In this document: piece after piece, positions 1 through 9,185 of the stretch
Numbering within the stretch: the first letter of the stretch is position 1
How the letters are laid out: every line of letters begins with the position of its first letter
Assembly: GCF_018310695.1 (NCBI RefSeq)
Contig: NZ_JAGXCY010000019.1
Coordinates: forward strand, 1-64,000
Source: Paenibacillus sp. Marseille-Q4541
GTDB taxonomy: Bacteria; Bacillota; Bacilli; Paenibacillales; Paenibacillaceae
DNA length: 64,000 bases
Direction: 5' to 3'
Made by a program: the position numbers and the translations under genes
Notes under the pieces: generated by a model
The model's database searches: none
What the model was told of the DNA's origin: nothing
The model's input: the letters and a program-made list of their open reading frames with translations, nothing else

Positions 1-44
1 CTCCTAAATTGTTTAATACTAGTTAACACTAACTTCAAACTAGT
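1..44 (-). promoter_or_regulatory. ribosome binding site and dyad of a gene lying left of the window
   Basis: On the minus strand bases 6 to 1 read TAGGAG, a good Shine-Dalgarno for a gene whose start codon is outside the window. Upstream of it are two arms of an inverted repeat, ACTAGT at 18-23 and ACTAGT inside 39-44, separated by about 15 bases. This could be an operator or chance; no gene body is visible. Confidence 0.35.
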
Positions 45-110
45 AGAACATTCAACTATCCTGCCCGTTAGCTAAATAAGCTAAATAAATCAAAGTAATC
101 ATCGATATGT

Positions 111-569
111 TTATTTGTCATCCTTATATATTACTAATGACTCAAAATACAATTTATCGTACCAATAACTGAATTCATCTGCTGATAAATTAGAAAACTT
201 TGTATCTTTCAGATCTTTTTCATAGAAATCATCGTTTCTCCACAATCGAATTCCAAGTTCAGTGTAATCATATTGACAACCTTCCACATATAATTCGTTT
301 TGAGCGTAAGAACATATTGGGTTTAAACGAGGTATTAATTCTTCAACTTTCGTTTGAAATAAATATATATCATACTCCTCTAGCATAGGTCTTATGAATC
401 TATCATTAGCTACTTCGAGTTCATTTAGTTTCCCGTCATCATCATAGTTCAAATGAATAAAGGAATCTGAATAAGGTAGATACTTAAAAATTTTACTGAC
501 CTCTTCAAATGTCATACCTAAATTAATGGGACCGAAGGATTCTCCTGGCTTAACTACTACTGTATACAT
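111..569 (-). CDS. hypothetical protein, 152 aa
   Basis: I do not recognise the family. ATG at 569 has AGGAG nine bases upstream. The protein is acidic and rich in Tyr, Asp and Phe, with no signal peptide and no membrane segment, so it is probably cytoplasmic. It opens with a beta-rich stretch around the motif PGESFGPINLGMTFEEV, a pattern shared by several small Bacillales proteins of unknown role, some of which act as immunity proteins for contact-dependent toxins. No toxin gene lies beside it here, so that role is only a guess. It is transcribed in the same direction as gshF but is separated from it by a terminator. Confidence 0.7.
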   Translation of the reverse strand: MYTVVVKPGESFGPINLGMTFEEVSKIFKYLPYSDSFIHLNYDDDGKLNELEVANDRFIRPMLEEYDIYLFQTKVEELIPRLNPICSYAQNELYVEGCQYDYTELGIRLWRNDDFYEKDLKDTKFSNLSADEFSYWYDKLYFESLVIYKDDK

Positions 570-648
570 TAACTCTCGCTCCTATTAGCATTCTAATATT
601 TGGTCTTATCCATATTAACTACCTTATTTACAGTAATCAATGCTTAAT

Positions 649-681
649 GAAAAAAGCAGCCGATCGCATTGACCAGCTGCT
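649..681 (-). terminator. terminator of the MATE-gshF transcript
   Basis: On the minus strand the arms AGCAGC and GCTGCT, with further pairing inside the loop, are followed by a run of six T. It lies a few bases after the gshF stop. Confidence 0.8.
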
Positions 682-687
682 CTTGTG

Positions 688-3042
688 TTATTCAACTAAT
701 GTTTCCCGATTTGTTTTTCCAAACAATAGATCAAGGATTTTTTCATCCGCTTTTCGATTTATCCCTTTATAGGGGTAACAGTGAATATGAATTGCAGGGT
801 TAAAGTTAATTTCAATAATACTGTAATTGACATCCGTAGCTTCTTCCCTAATATCGTTAATCATCATATCAACACCGCAAATGGTTGCCCCTGCAGCCTT
901 AGCAGAACGAATAGCAAGTGTTTTATAGCTATCTGGAATAACATCTGTGAAGTCAATACTGTCTCCACCTGTACTAATATTTGAATTTTCCCGTAGATAA
1001 ATGGTCTCACCTGATTGAGGAATATCACTCCAGTCATTGGAATGATTTTTCAAAAACATCTCTTCTGCTTCACCTAGCTCAATTTTTTCAAGAGGAGTCC
1101 TATAACCATGACCTCTAAGAGGATCCTTATTTTTTTCATGAACTAACTGTTCTATTGTATGGACCCCATCTCCTACTACGTTAGCAGGAACTCGATGTAG
1201 TATCCCTACGACATCATCTCCCATAATAAGAAAACGATATTCTTTACCGGTAATGAATTCTTCCAATAGTACCGTCTGATCATATTCAAATGCTATTTCA
1301 AATGCCTTTTGATAATCCTCTTTAGAAAATTTGTTATTAAAGATGGTGATGCCCAAACCGAAATTTGTTGATTTAGGTTTTATTACAATGGGTTTATCAT
1401 AGTAGATTTCATATCTAGACATCGCTTCATCAAGGCTTTGAAAGGCTTCACCCGTTGGAACTCGTATGCCTTGTTGCTTAAGAACTTCTTTCGTAACGAT
1501 TTTATTTTCCATGATCAATACTGTACTGTAGGAATCTAATGATGTTTTCGTTGCCTGCTTAACATATTCTTTATGATCACCTTGTGAAAGTAATACAAAA
1601 TTCTCTTGTCGATCGATCAATTGAAATCTTACTCCACGTTTAACCGCTGCCTTCAAAAGTAATTGTGTTGATAACTCTAGGTCCTCATATCCAGCAAATC
1701 GGTATCCATTATGAACACTATCCAGGGCATATTGTTTGGATTTATCCAAATGGTAATTTAGAAATGATGATTTTTGTATTTCAGACTTAACTATAGAGGC
1801 AAAGGTCAAATCTGAGTGCAGAATCTTTTGTTTTTCTCCATCCAGAATACGTAAGAAAACCTCATCGCTCGGGATCAAGAGTTGTACCATTTCTTGCATT
1901 TGATCAAGACAAGATAATGCAATCTCCTTCATCGTCATAGAGCCTTCTTCAAGAGTGTGTAAGTTTCCGTTTATGCCCTCCATGATCAATTGATCATGGT
2001 TTATGTCAGCCATCTTTTGATCCTCGATCCCTAGAGATTCATCCTCCTTAAGCAACATAAAAATGATAAACAAATGAATGAATTGCATCGTATCTTTGCT
2101 GATTCCAATTTTATAGAGCGGATTTAAATCAATAAAACGAAGCTCCAAATAGGCTATTCCATCATGTTTCATTTCCTCTAATGAATTTGCACTTTTAGCA
2201 GTTTTCACTCTAATAGGACTGTAAAATTCCTTTGCACTTAGTAATTCACCAGCCTCAATTAAATCATTTAAATCATGAATATATTCATCCATCGAATTAA
2301 AAGACACATATAAAGGTTTTTCATTTCGATAACCGCACTCACTATTTCGAAGTGAATTCATATTGCGGAAAGAATAGCCTCTATTATCATTTGAGTTTCC
2401 TAAAGCGACACATTCACCCATATAAGTCTTATCATACACGGGACTTGCACCAGTTAAATAGATGAGGAGCCAGCGATATCTCAATAAGTTGCGAGCCACC
2501 TTAAAATAGATAGCATCTTTAAAATCCTTATAGTTTTCATGATGATTTACTGCATCGTATAGTCTTCTTAAAAATCCTTCATCAAAGGAAAAATTATAAT
2601 GGATTCCACTCAGTAATTGTCTTTTTCGACCATATTTTTCTGCTAATTGCATTCTATACTTGTCTTCGATTGGATCATTCATATTCGCAATGGGAATATC
2701 CCGGTCATCGGGCAAAATCGGGGGATTGCTGCTCGGCCACAAGTATTCCTCATTCAATTCTAGTGAAACAATATCTTGCAATGCCTCCATGAAACGATAA
2801 GTCTCATCAATTGATTTGAATGGTGGAGTTATCAATTCAATTTGGCTCTCTGAGAAGTCAGTTTGAATATATGGATTCTCCATTTTCGTACCAAAAGCTT
2901 GCGGATGTGGTGTCAACGCAAGTTTCCCCTCTTGATCTACCCTAACATTTTCTTTTTCTAAACCAAATTGACCTCGTAGAACAACTCTATTTAACTTATT
3001 GTCGTTCAGAAGTTGTATGAGTTGGCGATTCAACAAAACCAT
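688..3042 (-). CDS. gshF: bifunctional glutamate-cysteine ligase / glutathione synthetase GshF
   Basis: It makes glutathione from glutamate, cysteine and glycine in two ATP-dependent steps on one polypeptide. The N-terminal two thirds is a glutamate-cysteine ligase domain (motif GIHYNFSF near residue 150). The last 280 residues are an ATP-grasp domain (KPIVIKPKSTNFGLGI and LLEEFITGKEYR). I place the start at ATG 3042 (784 aa), with AAGGA about nine bases upstream; an in-frame ATG at 3084, inside the preceding MATE gene, has no good ribosome site. The length fits the GshF family (about 750-780 aa). Either start puts translation signals within or beside the end of the MATE gene, so the two are probably co-translated. 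A terminator follows the stop. Confidence 0.95.
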   Translation of the reverse strand: MVLLNRQLIQLLNDNKLNRVVLRGQFGLEKENVRVDQEGKLALTPHPQAFGTKMENPYIQTDFSESQIELITPPFKSIDETYRFMEALQDIVSLELNEEYLWPSSNPPILPDDRDIPIANMNDPIEDKYRMQLAEKYGRKRQLLSGIHYNFSFDEGFLRRLYDAVNHHENYKDFKDAIYFKVARNLLRYRWLLIYLTGASPVYDKTYMGECVALGNSNDNRGYSFRNMNSLRNSECGYRNEKPLYVSFNSMDEYIHDLNDLIEAGELLSAKEFYSPIRVKTAKSANSLEEMKHDGIAYLELRFIDLNPLYKIGISKDTMQFIHLFIIFMLLKEDESLGIEDQKMADINHDQLIMEGINGNLHTLEEGSMTMKEIALSCLDQMQEMVQLLIPSDEVFLRILDGEKQKILHSDLTFASIVKSEIQKSSFLNYHLDKSKQYALDSVHNGYRFAGYEDLELSTQLLLKAAVKRGVRFQLIDRQENFVLLSQGDHKEYVKQATKTSLDSYSTVLIMENKIVTKEVLKQQGIRVPTGEAFQSLDEAMSRYEIYYDKPIVIKPKSTNFGLGITIFNNKFSKEDYQKAFEIAFEYDQTVLLEEFITGKEYRFLIMGDDVVGILHRVPANVVGDGVHTIEQLVHEKNKDPLRGHGYRTPLEKIELGEAEEMFLKNHSNDWSDIPQSGETIYLRENSNISTGGDSIDFTDVIPDSYKTLAIRSAKAAGATICGVDMMINDIREEATDVNYSIIEINFNPAIHIHCYPYKGINRKADEKILDLLFGKTNRETLVE

Positions 3043-3061
3043 TCCTAAAACCATCCTTTGT

Positions 3062-4405
3062 TTACATGTTAACTTGCGGTTCATTCATTCTGCGTAAAGA
3101 CCTCTTAAACCAGAAAACCAGAATAACGCCCTTAAAAACACTAGATAGGGCAATCGACATCCACACACCGTTTAAGCCGAATGGTTCTGATAATAGCAAG
3201 GCGAGTGGTATCCTAAGCGCGGTAAATAAAATACTAAATATCGGCGGAATGTGAGTCTTACCCATTCCATTAAAAGCACCTACCGTCATCAGTTCCATAC
3301 ACATGAACAATTGAGAATAACCGATGATACGCATATAGTTCGTACCTAGCTCTAAACTTGTCTCGTCAGATAGGAACAAAGAAAAGAGCTGCTGTGGGAA
3401 TAATATAAATACAATTGATATGATAAAACCGAAGATTGCTGTTAACAGCAATGCATAATTATAGCCGTGTTTAATTCGATCTAACTGACGAGCTCCATAA
3501 TTTTGACCAAAGAAGGCAGCGATTGCCCCTTGAAGACCACCGATCGTCATATAAGAAATGGACTCAATTTGAATCCCAACTTTTTGAACGGCAATTGCAT
3601 CAGCCCCGAAGCGTACAATGATCTTTGCCATTATGATTGATATAATCGTAAATGTGACCCTTTGAATCGTAATAGGGAATCCCATTTGGATAACTTCTTT
3701 CATCTCACGTGTATCACGTAGGGTCAAACCAGACATGAATTCTGAATTTCTTGTTTGTAATATAAATAAACTTGTCACTACTATATTGGCAGCTAAGGTA
3801 GCAATTGCCGCTCCGGCTACTCCCCAACCGTCAAAGTTGCCCACGCCAAAGATTAAGAAAGGATCAAGGATAATATTAAAAATAAGACCAACTGAGAAAA
3901 TGTAAAATGGCTTCTTACTATTTCCCATCGAGTTGATAATAGTAGCGAATAAGGTGTTGATAATTGAAAAAACAATCCCGATGATGGAAATCAATAAAAA
4001 TTGTTTTGCCATCTGTTCAACATCTTCATTTCCAAGATCAAAGAAACCAATGAGCTTGTCCTTACTCAAAATAATAAAAACCATATACAGTAAACCCAAT
4101 AAGATAGACATTGTAAATCCATTTTGTATATAGGATTTCGCCTTATCTTTCTGTCCTGCTCCCATACAATGTGAAACCTTGATCCCAGTTCCGATAGTAA
4201 CCATTGTTGATAAAGCAATCGCTAAATTAATGAAGAAACTTGCCGTGCCAATCGCTGCAACAGGACCACTTCCTAACCTTCCAACCCAAATCATATCGAC
4301 GAGACCATATGTTGTTGATATAAAATTGGTTGCGATAATGGGAAGCGTTAGTTTCATTAAGCTAGGCATAATGGGACCACGGGTCAAATCATTCGTGCCT
4401 TTCAT
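3062..4405 (-). CDS. MATE family multidrug/cation efflux protein
   Basis: A 447-residue integral membrane protein with about twelve hydrophobic helices in two similar halves, typical of MATE antiporters that expel organic cations, drugs or metabolites using Na+ or H+. ATG 4405 has AGGAG at good spacing. The N-terminus (LTRGPIMPSLMKLTLPIIATN) is the usual MATE opening. Its last codons overlap the longest reading frame of gshF and end about 20 bases before the preferred gshF start, so the two genes form a tight operon. This suggests, but does not show, that it moves glutathione, a precursor or a conjugate. Confidence 0.93.
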   Translation of the reverse strand: MKGTNDLTRGPIMPSLMKLTLPIIATNFISTTYGLVDMIWVGRLGSGPVAAIGTASFFINLAIALSTMVTIGTGIKVSHCMGAGQKDKAKSYIQNGFTMSILLGLLYMVFIILSKDKLIGFFDLGNEDVEQMAKQFLLISIIGIVFSIINTLFATIINSMGNSKKPFYIFSVGLIFNIILDPFLIFGVGNFDGWGVAGAAIATLAANIVVTSLFILQTRNSEFMSGLTLRDTREMKEVIQMGFPITIQRVTFTIISIIMAKIIVRFGADAIAVQKVGIQIESISYMTIGGLQGAIAAFFGQNYGARQLDRIKHGYNYALLLTAIFGFIISIVFILFPQQLFSLFLSDETSLELGTNYMRIIGYSQLFMCMELMTVGAFNGMGKTHIPPIFSILFTALRIPLALLLSEPFGLNGVWMSIALSSVFKGVILVFWFKRSLRRMNEPQVNM

Positions 4406-4435
4406 ATCTAGTTACTCCTCATAGCTTTTATATAA

Positions 4436-4462
4436 AAACCGACCACATGGGTTGGTTTAAAT
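4436..4462 (-). terminator. possible weak terminator between arsC and the MATE gene
   Basis: Minus-strand arms ACCAACC and GGTCGGT around a five-base loop are followed by a short T run. It lies 200 bases after arsC and just before the MATE ribosome site. The rest of 4426-4668 holds nothing else I can identify. Confidence 0.4.
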
Positions 4463-4668
4463 TACTTTTTTTCCTGAAAATAATAAGACTACAACCTAAA
4501 ACTCCTTGAAATATTATACATTTCGGAATTAAGCCCATAACTTCTACTATAAAGCGCCGAGTTCTTGAGAGAGATTGTATCTGGTAATGTTTCAATCAAT
4601 GTCATAAGATCTACTCTCTACTAATAAAGAAACCGAGAACTTTTTCTTCTCTGCATGGTATTAAAAAC

Positions 4669-5088
4669 TTACTCGCCCGTTTTCGCAAACGTTTCGATTC
4701 GTTTCCCAATTTCATCACGGACATGTTGGAATACAGACCATTTTTCTTTGTCTGTTCCTCGTGCTTTTGCTGGATCATCAAATCCCCAATGTTCACGACG
4801 AACACTTGGAGGAGTAATCGGACATTTATCTGCTGCATCTCCACAAAGTGTAACCACCAGATCAGCAGAATTTAAAATGGCTGGATCAATAATATCCGAT
4901 GTTTGATTCGAAATATCGATGTCCACCTCATTCATTGCCTTCACTGCATTCGGATTTAAGCCATGCGCTTCAATTCCTGCACTGTAAACGTTCCATTCTT
5001 CTCCAAGATACTTTTTAGCCCACCCTTCGGCCATTTGACTACGGCAAGAGTTTCCCGTGCACAAGAAATAGATCGTTTTTTTACTCAT
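4669..5088 (-). CDS. arsC: thioredoxin-coupled arsenate reductase
   Basis: It reduces arsenate to arsenite so that ArsB can expel it. This is the low-molecular-weight phosphatase type: the P-loop C10-T-G-N-S-C15-R-S (phosphate-binding loop with nucleophile Cys10) and the redox pair Cys82 and Cys89 in CGDAADKC match the known three-cysteine relay of the pI258 enzyme. The start is ATG 5088 (139 aa), with AAGGAG seven bases upstream; a longer frame from 5145 overlaps arsB and lacks a site. It follows arsB by 38 bases on the same strand and is surely co-transcribed with it. Confidence 0.97.
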   Translation of the reverse strand: MSKKTIYFLCTGNSCRSQMAEGWAKKYLGEEWNVYSAGIEAHGLNPNAVKAMNEVDIDISNQTSDIIDPAILNSADLVVTLCGDAADKCPITPPSVRREHWGFDDPAKARGTDKEKWSVFQHVRDEIGKRIETFAKTGE

Positions 5089-5126
5089 GTTAATTCTCTC
5101 CTTAAATATGTTCAGATTTTTATTTT

Positions 5127-6422
5127 TTATAAAATGAGGAGCCACAGGTACAATCCAAGCAGTGTTATAAACAGGGTCGGAATGGTGATAATAATCCCCG
5201 TTTTAAAGTAAGTTCCCCAAGGTATTTTGATACCTTTAGTCGAAAGTACATGCAGCCATAACAACGTTGCTAATGAACCGATTGGTGTAATTTTAGGTCC
5301 TAAATCGGATCCGATGACGTTGGCATAGATTAATGCCTCTTTGATCACCCCAGTAGCTTGAGTTCCATCAATAGCAAGAGCATTAATCATGACAGTTGGC
5401 ATGTTATTCATTATGGATGAAAGAATAGCTGCAATAAATCCCATACCCATCGTTGCGATAAATAGTCCCTGCTCTGCCAAAGAGCCTATCGCATCTGCTA
5501 AGAGATCTGTCATACCTGCATTTCGGAGTCCATACACAACAACGTACATTCCGATCGAAAAGAATACGATGTTCCAAGGTGCACCTTTCACCACTTCTTT
5601 GGTCTTTACGACTGAACTCTTTCTTGCCAGCAGCAAGAAGGTAAGTGCAATGATCCCTGCAACAATAGATACCGGAATACCTACAAACTCACTTACAAAG
5701 TAGCCAATAACAAGTATGGCTAGGACGTACCATGACACTCTAAACATCGAAGGGTCTTTAATTGCTTCAGACGGAGCCTTAAGCTCAGAATCATCAAACC
5801 TTTTAGGGATGCTTCGCCGGAAAAACACATAGAGAACCAGGATACTTGCCACTAAAGCAAAGATATTCGGAATAATCATCCGACTAGCGTATTCGTTAAA
5901 ACTAATGCCAAAGAAATCAGCGGTTACGATGTTTACCAGGTTACTTACAACCAGCGGAAGTGACGTCGTATCTGCAATAAAACCACTGGCAATAATGAAT
6001 GGGAACACTTTTTTCTCGTCAAAATTCAGTGCACGAACCATGGCAAGAACGATAGGGGTAAGAATGAGTGCAGCACCGTCATTTGCAAAGAAGGCAGCAA
6101 CTACAGCACCAAGTACACTAATGTACACAAACATTCGGATCCCATTTCCTTTTGCTGCTCGGGCCATATGTAGTGCAGCCCATTCAAATAATCCGATACG
6201 ATCTAAAATCAGTGAAATTAAGATAATGGCCACAAACGCTAATGTCGCATTCCATACGATTTGAGTAACGTCCCAAACATCCTGGATACTAACGACCCCC
6301 GCTATTAAAGCAATAATTGCGCCAACACATGCGGACCATCCAATGGAAAGATTTTTAGGCTGCCAAATGACGAAAAGTACCGTAACTAAAAAGATGATAC
6401 ATGCTAAAATTGTCGAAACCAC
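5127..6422 (-). CDS. arsB: arsenite efflux permease (first copy)
   Basis: A 431-residue integral membrane protein of the ArsB/NhaD superfamily that exports arsenite (and antimonite). It starts with GTG 6422, seven bases after GGAGG. Family signatures visible include [36 protein letters not shown] and the C-terminal [20 protein letters not shown]. It leads an arsB-arsC operon and is divergent from arsR at 6761, the usual layout for an autoregulated arsenic locus. A second pump at 18120-19415 has the same length and aligns without gaps by eye, so the two are paralogues. Confidence 0.97.
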   Translation of the reverse strand: MVSTILACIIFLVTVLFVIWQPKNLSIGWSACVGAIIALIAGVVSIQDVWDVTQIVWNATLAFVAIILISLILDRIGLFEWAALHMARAAKGNGIRMFVYISVLGAVVAAFFANDGAALILTPIVLAMVRALNFDEKKVFPFIIASGFIADTTSLPLVVSNLVNIVTADFFGISFNEYASRMIIPNIFALVASILVLYVFFRRSIPKRFDDSELKAPSEAIKDPSMFRVSWYVLAILVIGYFVSEFVGIPVSIVAGIIALTFLLLARKSSVVKTKEVVKGAPWNIVFFSIGMYVVVYGLRNAGMTDLLADAIGSLAEQGLFIATMGMGFIAAILSSIMNNMPTVMINALAIDGTQATGVIKEALIYANVIGSDLGPKITPIGSLATLLWLHVLSTKGIKIPWGTYFKTGIIITIPTLFITLLGLYLWLLIL

Positions 6423-6760
6423 AACAATACCTCCAAGTTGTCTATCTACTAAATCTTGAGGATAAACTCAGTATGCTCTGAACTTATCCGTAAATCCTGA
6501 CAGTGCATAGCTATAAGATTTATCATTTTTCATGAATCGACTTCTTTATTTCGAGATCTATATATAAGCATTCACTTATATATTGAGCCTACTATTTAAG
6601 GTCTCGGTCACGAACTCCTTCCTTTCCAGCTTTATTTATTTTTATAATACATAACATGATTTAATTAATCAAATTTTTTTGATGTATTGATAATACTCAG
6701 GTTTACATGTAAACTTTAATTATTCAAAAACAATTGATTTATTATTAAGGAGGATAGCTC
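6423..6760. promoter_or_regulatory. arsB/arsR divergent regulatory region
   Basis: This 338-base gap holds three dyads. Bases 6560-6583 are a perfect 9-base inverted repeat ATATATAAG / CTTATATAT with a 6-base spacer, on the arsB side. Bases 6668-6683 read ATCAAA-N4-TTTGAT, close to the ATCAAAT...ATTTGAT type of site bound by Gram-positive ArsR repressors. Bases 6701-6714 are the perfect palindrome GTTTACATGTAAAC, 47 bases before the arsR start. The assignment to ArsR is inferred from position and resemblance. Confidence 0.6.
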
Positions 6761-7075
6761 ATGATTAGAATAGAGGATTCCTTGATCGGTTACGAGGCCA
6801 AATTTAAAGCTTTAGCTGATCAGAAAAGACTTCTCATTATTAATGAGCTCTGCAATTATGATGAAGTTTGTGTTTGTGATCTGGTAGAAAAAATGGATAT
6901 ACCACAATCGAAACTTTCCTATCATCTTAAGATACTTCATGATGCCGAATTTATTATCAAAGAAACACGAGGTACATGGAGCTATTATCGCCTAAATGAA
7001 AGTGAGATCAACAAAATTTTGTCTCCGGATTTGTGTTGCATTTTCACAAAACCAAACACTCAATCTAAATGTTAG
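6761..7075 (+). CDS. arsR: ArsR/SmtB family arsenite-responsive repressor (first copy)
   Basis: A small winged-helix repressor (104 aa) that leaves its operator when As(III) or Sb(III) binds. The metal site motif CVCDL near residues 44-48 precedes the recognition helix (PQSKLSYHLKILHDAEFI). ATG 6761 follows AAGGAGG at good spacing. A further Cys-Cys pair lies at DLCC near the C-terminus, plus a terminal Cys, which could form an additional metal ligand set. It is divergent from the arsB-arsC operon and probably controls both directions through the dyads between them. Confidence 0.95.
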   Translation: MIRIEDSLIGYEAKFKALADQKRLLIINELCNYDEVCVCDLVEKMDIPQSKLSYHLKILHDAEFIIKETRGTWSYYRLNESEINKILSPDLCCIFTKPNTQSKC

Positions 7076-7145
7076 CCTAAGGAATCATGGAGATCTATTT
7101 TTGCTAGAATACATTCGTTCGTATATAAAAGAGATAATAAAAACA

Positions 7146-7192
7146 AAAAGCAGCCTTGAGTTTAATAATATACTCACTCAAAGCTGCTAAAA
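7146..7192. terminator. bidirectional terminator between arsR and the flavin-binding protein gene
   Basis: The arms AGCAGC-TTGAGT and ACTCA-GCTGCT are flanked by A runs on the left and A/T-rich sequence on the right. It sits between two convergent genes and best suits the minus-strand one. Confidence 0.7.
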
Positions 7193-7265
7193 CATATCTA
7201 TTCATCTTTCCGTTATCTATTACCCTTATTATTCATATAAAGTTATTCAATTCCTATGTATCTCG

Positions 7266-7856
7266 TTATAAAGTAATTCCGTTTAGCAGAAGATGTGCCT
7301 TATACATATCAGTTGTACTTGGCATTTCTTCTTTTTGCGCCCAGCTTTCTGGAGACCATACTCCCCCTTGGATAAATGCTTTCGGACAGTGAATAAAACA
7401 TTCTTCCACTTCCACAACAACGGAAAGTCCAGTCGTAGCCCCTTCCCATCCTTGACTCCGAATAAACTCTTCATTCTGAGTAATCACTGCTTTTCCATTA
7501 ATTCGAAGCACTTCACTTAGACCAGGAATAATAAAGACCATGCCTACCTGAGGGTTCTGAATGATATTCAGCAGAGAATCTACTCTTTTATTCCCAGGAC
7601 GATCCGGAAAAGCAAGGTGTTTGTCATCTAGCACTTTAACAAATCCAGCCTTCCCTCCTCGCGGGGATACATCCGTCAGTCTATCCGCATTCGAAGTGCC
7701 TAGAAAAAATAGGGAGGACATCTGTAAATACCTCTCAATATGTTCATCCACCACATTTACCGTTTTCTTAAGGATCGCTTCACGAGGTTCTTCAATCGTC
7801 ACACGGAGTTGCTCTGATGAAGTAATCCTGTCTTTCATCCACATGTAATCTGTCAT
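7266..7856 (-). CDS. pyridoxamine 5'-phosphate oxidase-related FMN-binding protein (COG3576 type)
   Basis: A 196-residue split-barrel flavin-binding protein. The conserved stretch FLGTSNADRLTDVSPRGGKAGFVKV, followed by FPDRPGNKRVDSLLNII, is typical of the group COG3576 (predicted flavin-nucleotide-binding proteins). The true substrate is unknown in this family. ATG 7856 has a GGGG-type site seven bases upstream. It is a single-gene unit, convergent with arsR, with no neighbour that explains its job. It is not PdxH itself, because the vitamin B6 substrate residues are not recognisable. Confidence 0.85.
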   Translation of the reverse strand: MTDYMWMKDRITSSEQLRVTIEEPREAILKKTVNVVDEHIERYLQMSSLFFLGTSNADRLTDVSPRGGKAGFVKVLDDKHLAFPDRPGNKRVDSLLNIIQNPQVGMVFIIPGLSEVLRINGKAVITQNEEFIRSQGWEGATTGLSVVVEVEECFIHCPKAFIQGGVWSPESWAQKEEMPSTTDMYKAHLLLNGITL

Positions 7857-8048
7857 TACAATGCCCCTTTCATACTCTACATCTATTTTCAGTGTTTAAT
7901 AATATTTTCATTATAGTGCTTCCTCTTCTCCCCTAGCAAACCAGCACCCGCTACTTCATCAAGTAATTGACAACTCATGGAATACTCTACTATATTATTC
8001 AGAATACATAAATTTCAATTCTCATTACTCGAAAGGAAGAAATCTGTC

Positions 8049-8774
8049 ATGAGTTTACCTCTACCTCAGCTAACTTCGCCCCCTAGAGAGGATACCTTTA
8101 TGCAGGGAGTCAAAGATTGCATCCCCACTTTACTCGGATATATGAGTATTGGATTTGCTTTTGGAATCGTAGGCATATCGTCTACTCTCAGTATTCTTGA
8201 AGTGGCTCTCCTATCCATTCTCGTCTATGCAGGATCAGCTCAATTTATTATATGTGCACTGCTCGTGACCAGCACGCCCGTTTCAGCTATTATATTCACC
8301 ACTTTTATTGTCAACCTGAGGCACTTTCTACTGAGCCTCAGCGTCGCTCCTTACTTAACCCAATATTCGCTTTCACAAAATATAGGTTTTGGATCATTAT
8401 TAACGGATGAGACATTTGGTGTAGCTGCGAGCCGCATTGCAAGTCAAGGCAAACTCAATAATCGTTGGATGAACGGGCTAAATATTACAGCGTATCTTTG
8501 CTGGATTGCAGCTTGCACTCTCGGAGCGGTGCTAGGTAAGTGGATTCAGAATCCGGAAGCGCTGGGACTTGATTTTGCCCTTGTGGCCATGTTTGCTGCC
8601 CTTCTCGTACTGCAGTTACAATCGGTAGAAAAGACGAAACTTACCCATCACCTGTCACTTGTTCTATACATGGTCATCGCGATGATTACTCTCACTTCCA
8701 TACTTCCTTCTCATGTGGCCGTACTTGTCTCTACTATTGTAGTAGCTACCATTGGGGTGGTGACAGATCGATGA
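8049..8774 (+). CDS. azlC: AzlC family branched-chain amino acid exporter, large subunit
   Basis: The large membrane subunit of an AzlCD-type exporter for branched-chain amino acids and their analogues. I choose ATG 8049 (241 aa), preceded by AAAGGAAG; the frame is open back to 7977, but that region has no site. The motif GYMSIGFAFGIVG and the segment FTTFIVNLRHFLLSLSVAPYL are typical. About six or seven membrane helices are visible. Its TGA overlaps the ATG of the next gene in ATGA, so the two subunits are translationally coupled. Confidence 0.95.
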   Translation: MSLPLPQLTSPPREDTFMQGVKDCIPTLLGYMSIGFAFGIVGISSTLSILEVALLSILVYAGSAQFIICALLVTSTPVSAIIFTTFIVNLRHFLLSLSVAPYLTQYSLSQNIGFGSLLTDETFGVAASRIASQGKLNNRWMNGLNITAYLCWIAACTLGAVLGKWIQNPEALGLDFALVAMFAALLVLQLQSVEKTKLTHHLSLVLYMVIAMITLTSILPSHVAVLVSTIVVATIGVVTDR

Positions 8775-9094
8775 CAACAAGCATGACGATGATTTGGCTT
8801 TTTCTAGGATGCATGCTCGTTACCTTGCTTCCACGCATCATTCCTTTTATTTTTGTTCGCAGTGTACGAATACCAGCGGTTGTTCTAAAATGGCTCTCCT
8901 ACATTCCCGTCTGTATTCTGACAGCACTTGTCACCGAAAGTATGCTGGTTGAATCAGATCATGGCATTCGCTTGGATTGGACTGTGATGATCGTCCTCAT
9001 TCCGACTGTACTTATTGCCATTCGAACCAAAAGTCTGTCTCTTACAGTCATTGTCGGTATTGCGGGTATGGCCATACTCCGATTATTTATGTAA
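8771..9094 (+). CDS. azlD: AzlD family branched-chain amino acid exporter, small subunit
   Basis: A 107-residue protein with four hydrophobic segments, the small partner of AzlC. The pattern TLLPRIIPFIFVRSVRIPAVV near the N-terminus and the run of helices after it match the family. The ATG overlaps the azlC stop by four bases. A strong hairpin terminator follows at once, so azlC-azlD forms a complete two-gene operon. Confidence 0.93.
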   Translation: MTTSMTMIWLFLGCMLVTLLPRIIPFIFVRSVRIPAVVLKWLSYIPVCILTALVTESMLVESDHGIRLDWTVMIVLIPTVLIAIRTKSLSLTVIVGIAGMAILRLFM

Positions 9095-9101
9095 TACATA
9101 G

Positions 9102-9142
9102 TAAACGACCAGAGTCACTCGATTTAGACTCTGGTCGTTTTC
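9102..9142. terminator. azlCD terminator
   Basis: A perfect stem, AAACGACCAGAGTC paired with GACTCTGGTCGTTT, followed by T-rich sequence. It lies between convergent genes and can also serve the ThuA-like gene on the minus strand. Confidence 0.9.
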
Positions 9143-9185
9143 CTTTCACAAGTCGTTAATAATCTAAAAAAACGATTTTCACGTT

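Noticed and set aside
4611..4906. Overlapping frames on both strands within arsC
   Set aside because: The frame with ArsC catalytic Cys residues and a good start explains the region; the others are by-products.
5389..6264. Long plus-strand reading frames inside arsB (and similar ones at 18934-19119)
   Set aside because: They are antisense shadows of a conserved membrane-protein gene. None has a ribosome site or family similarity.
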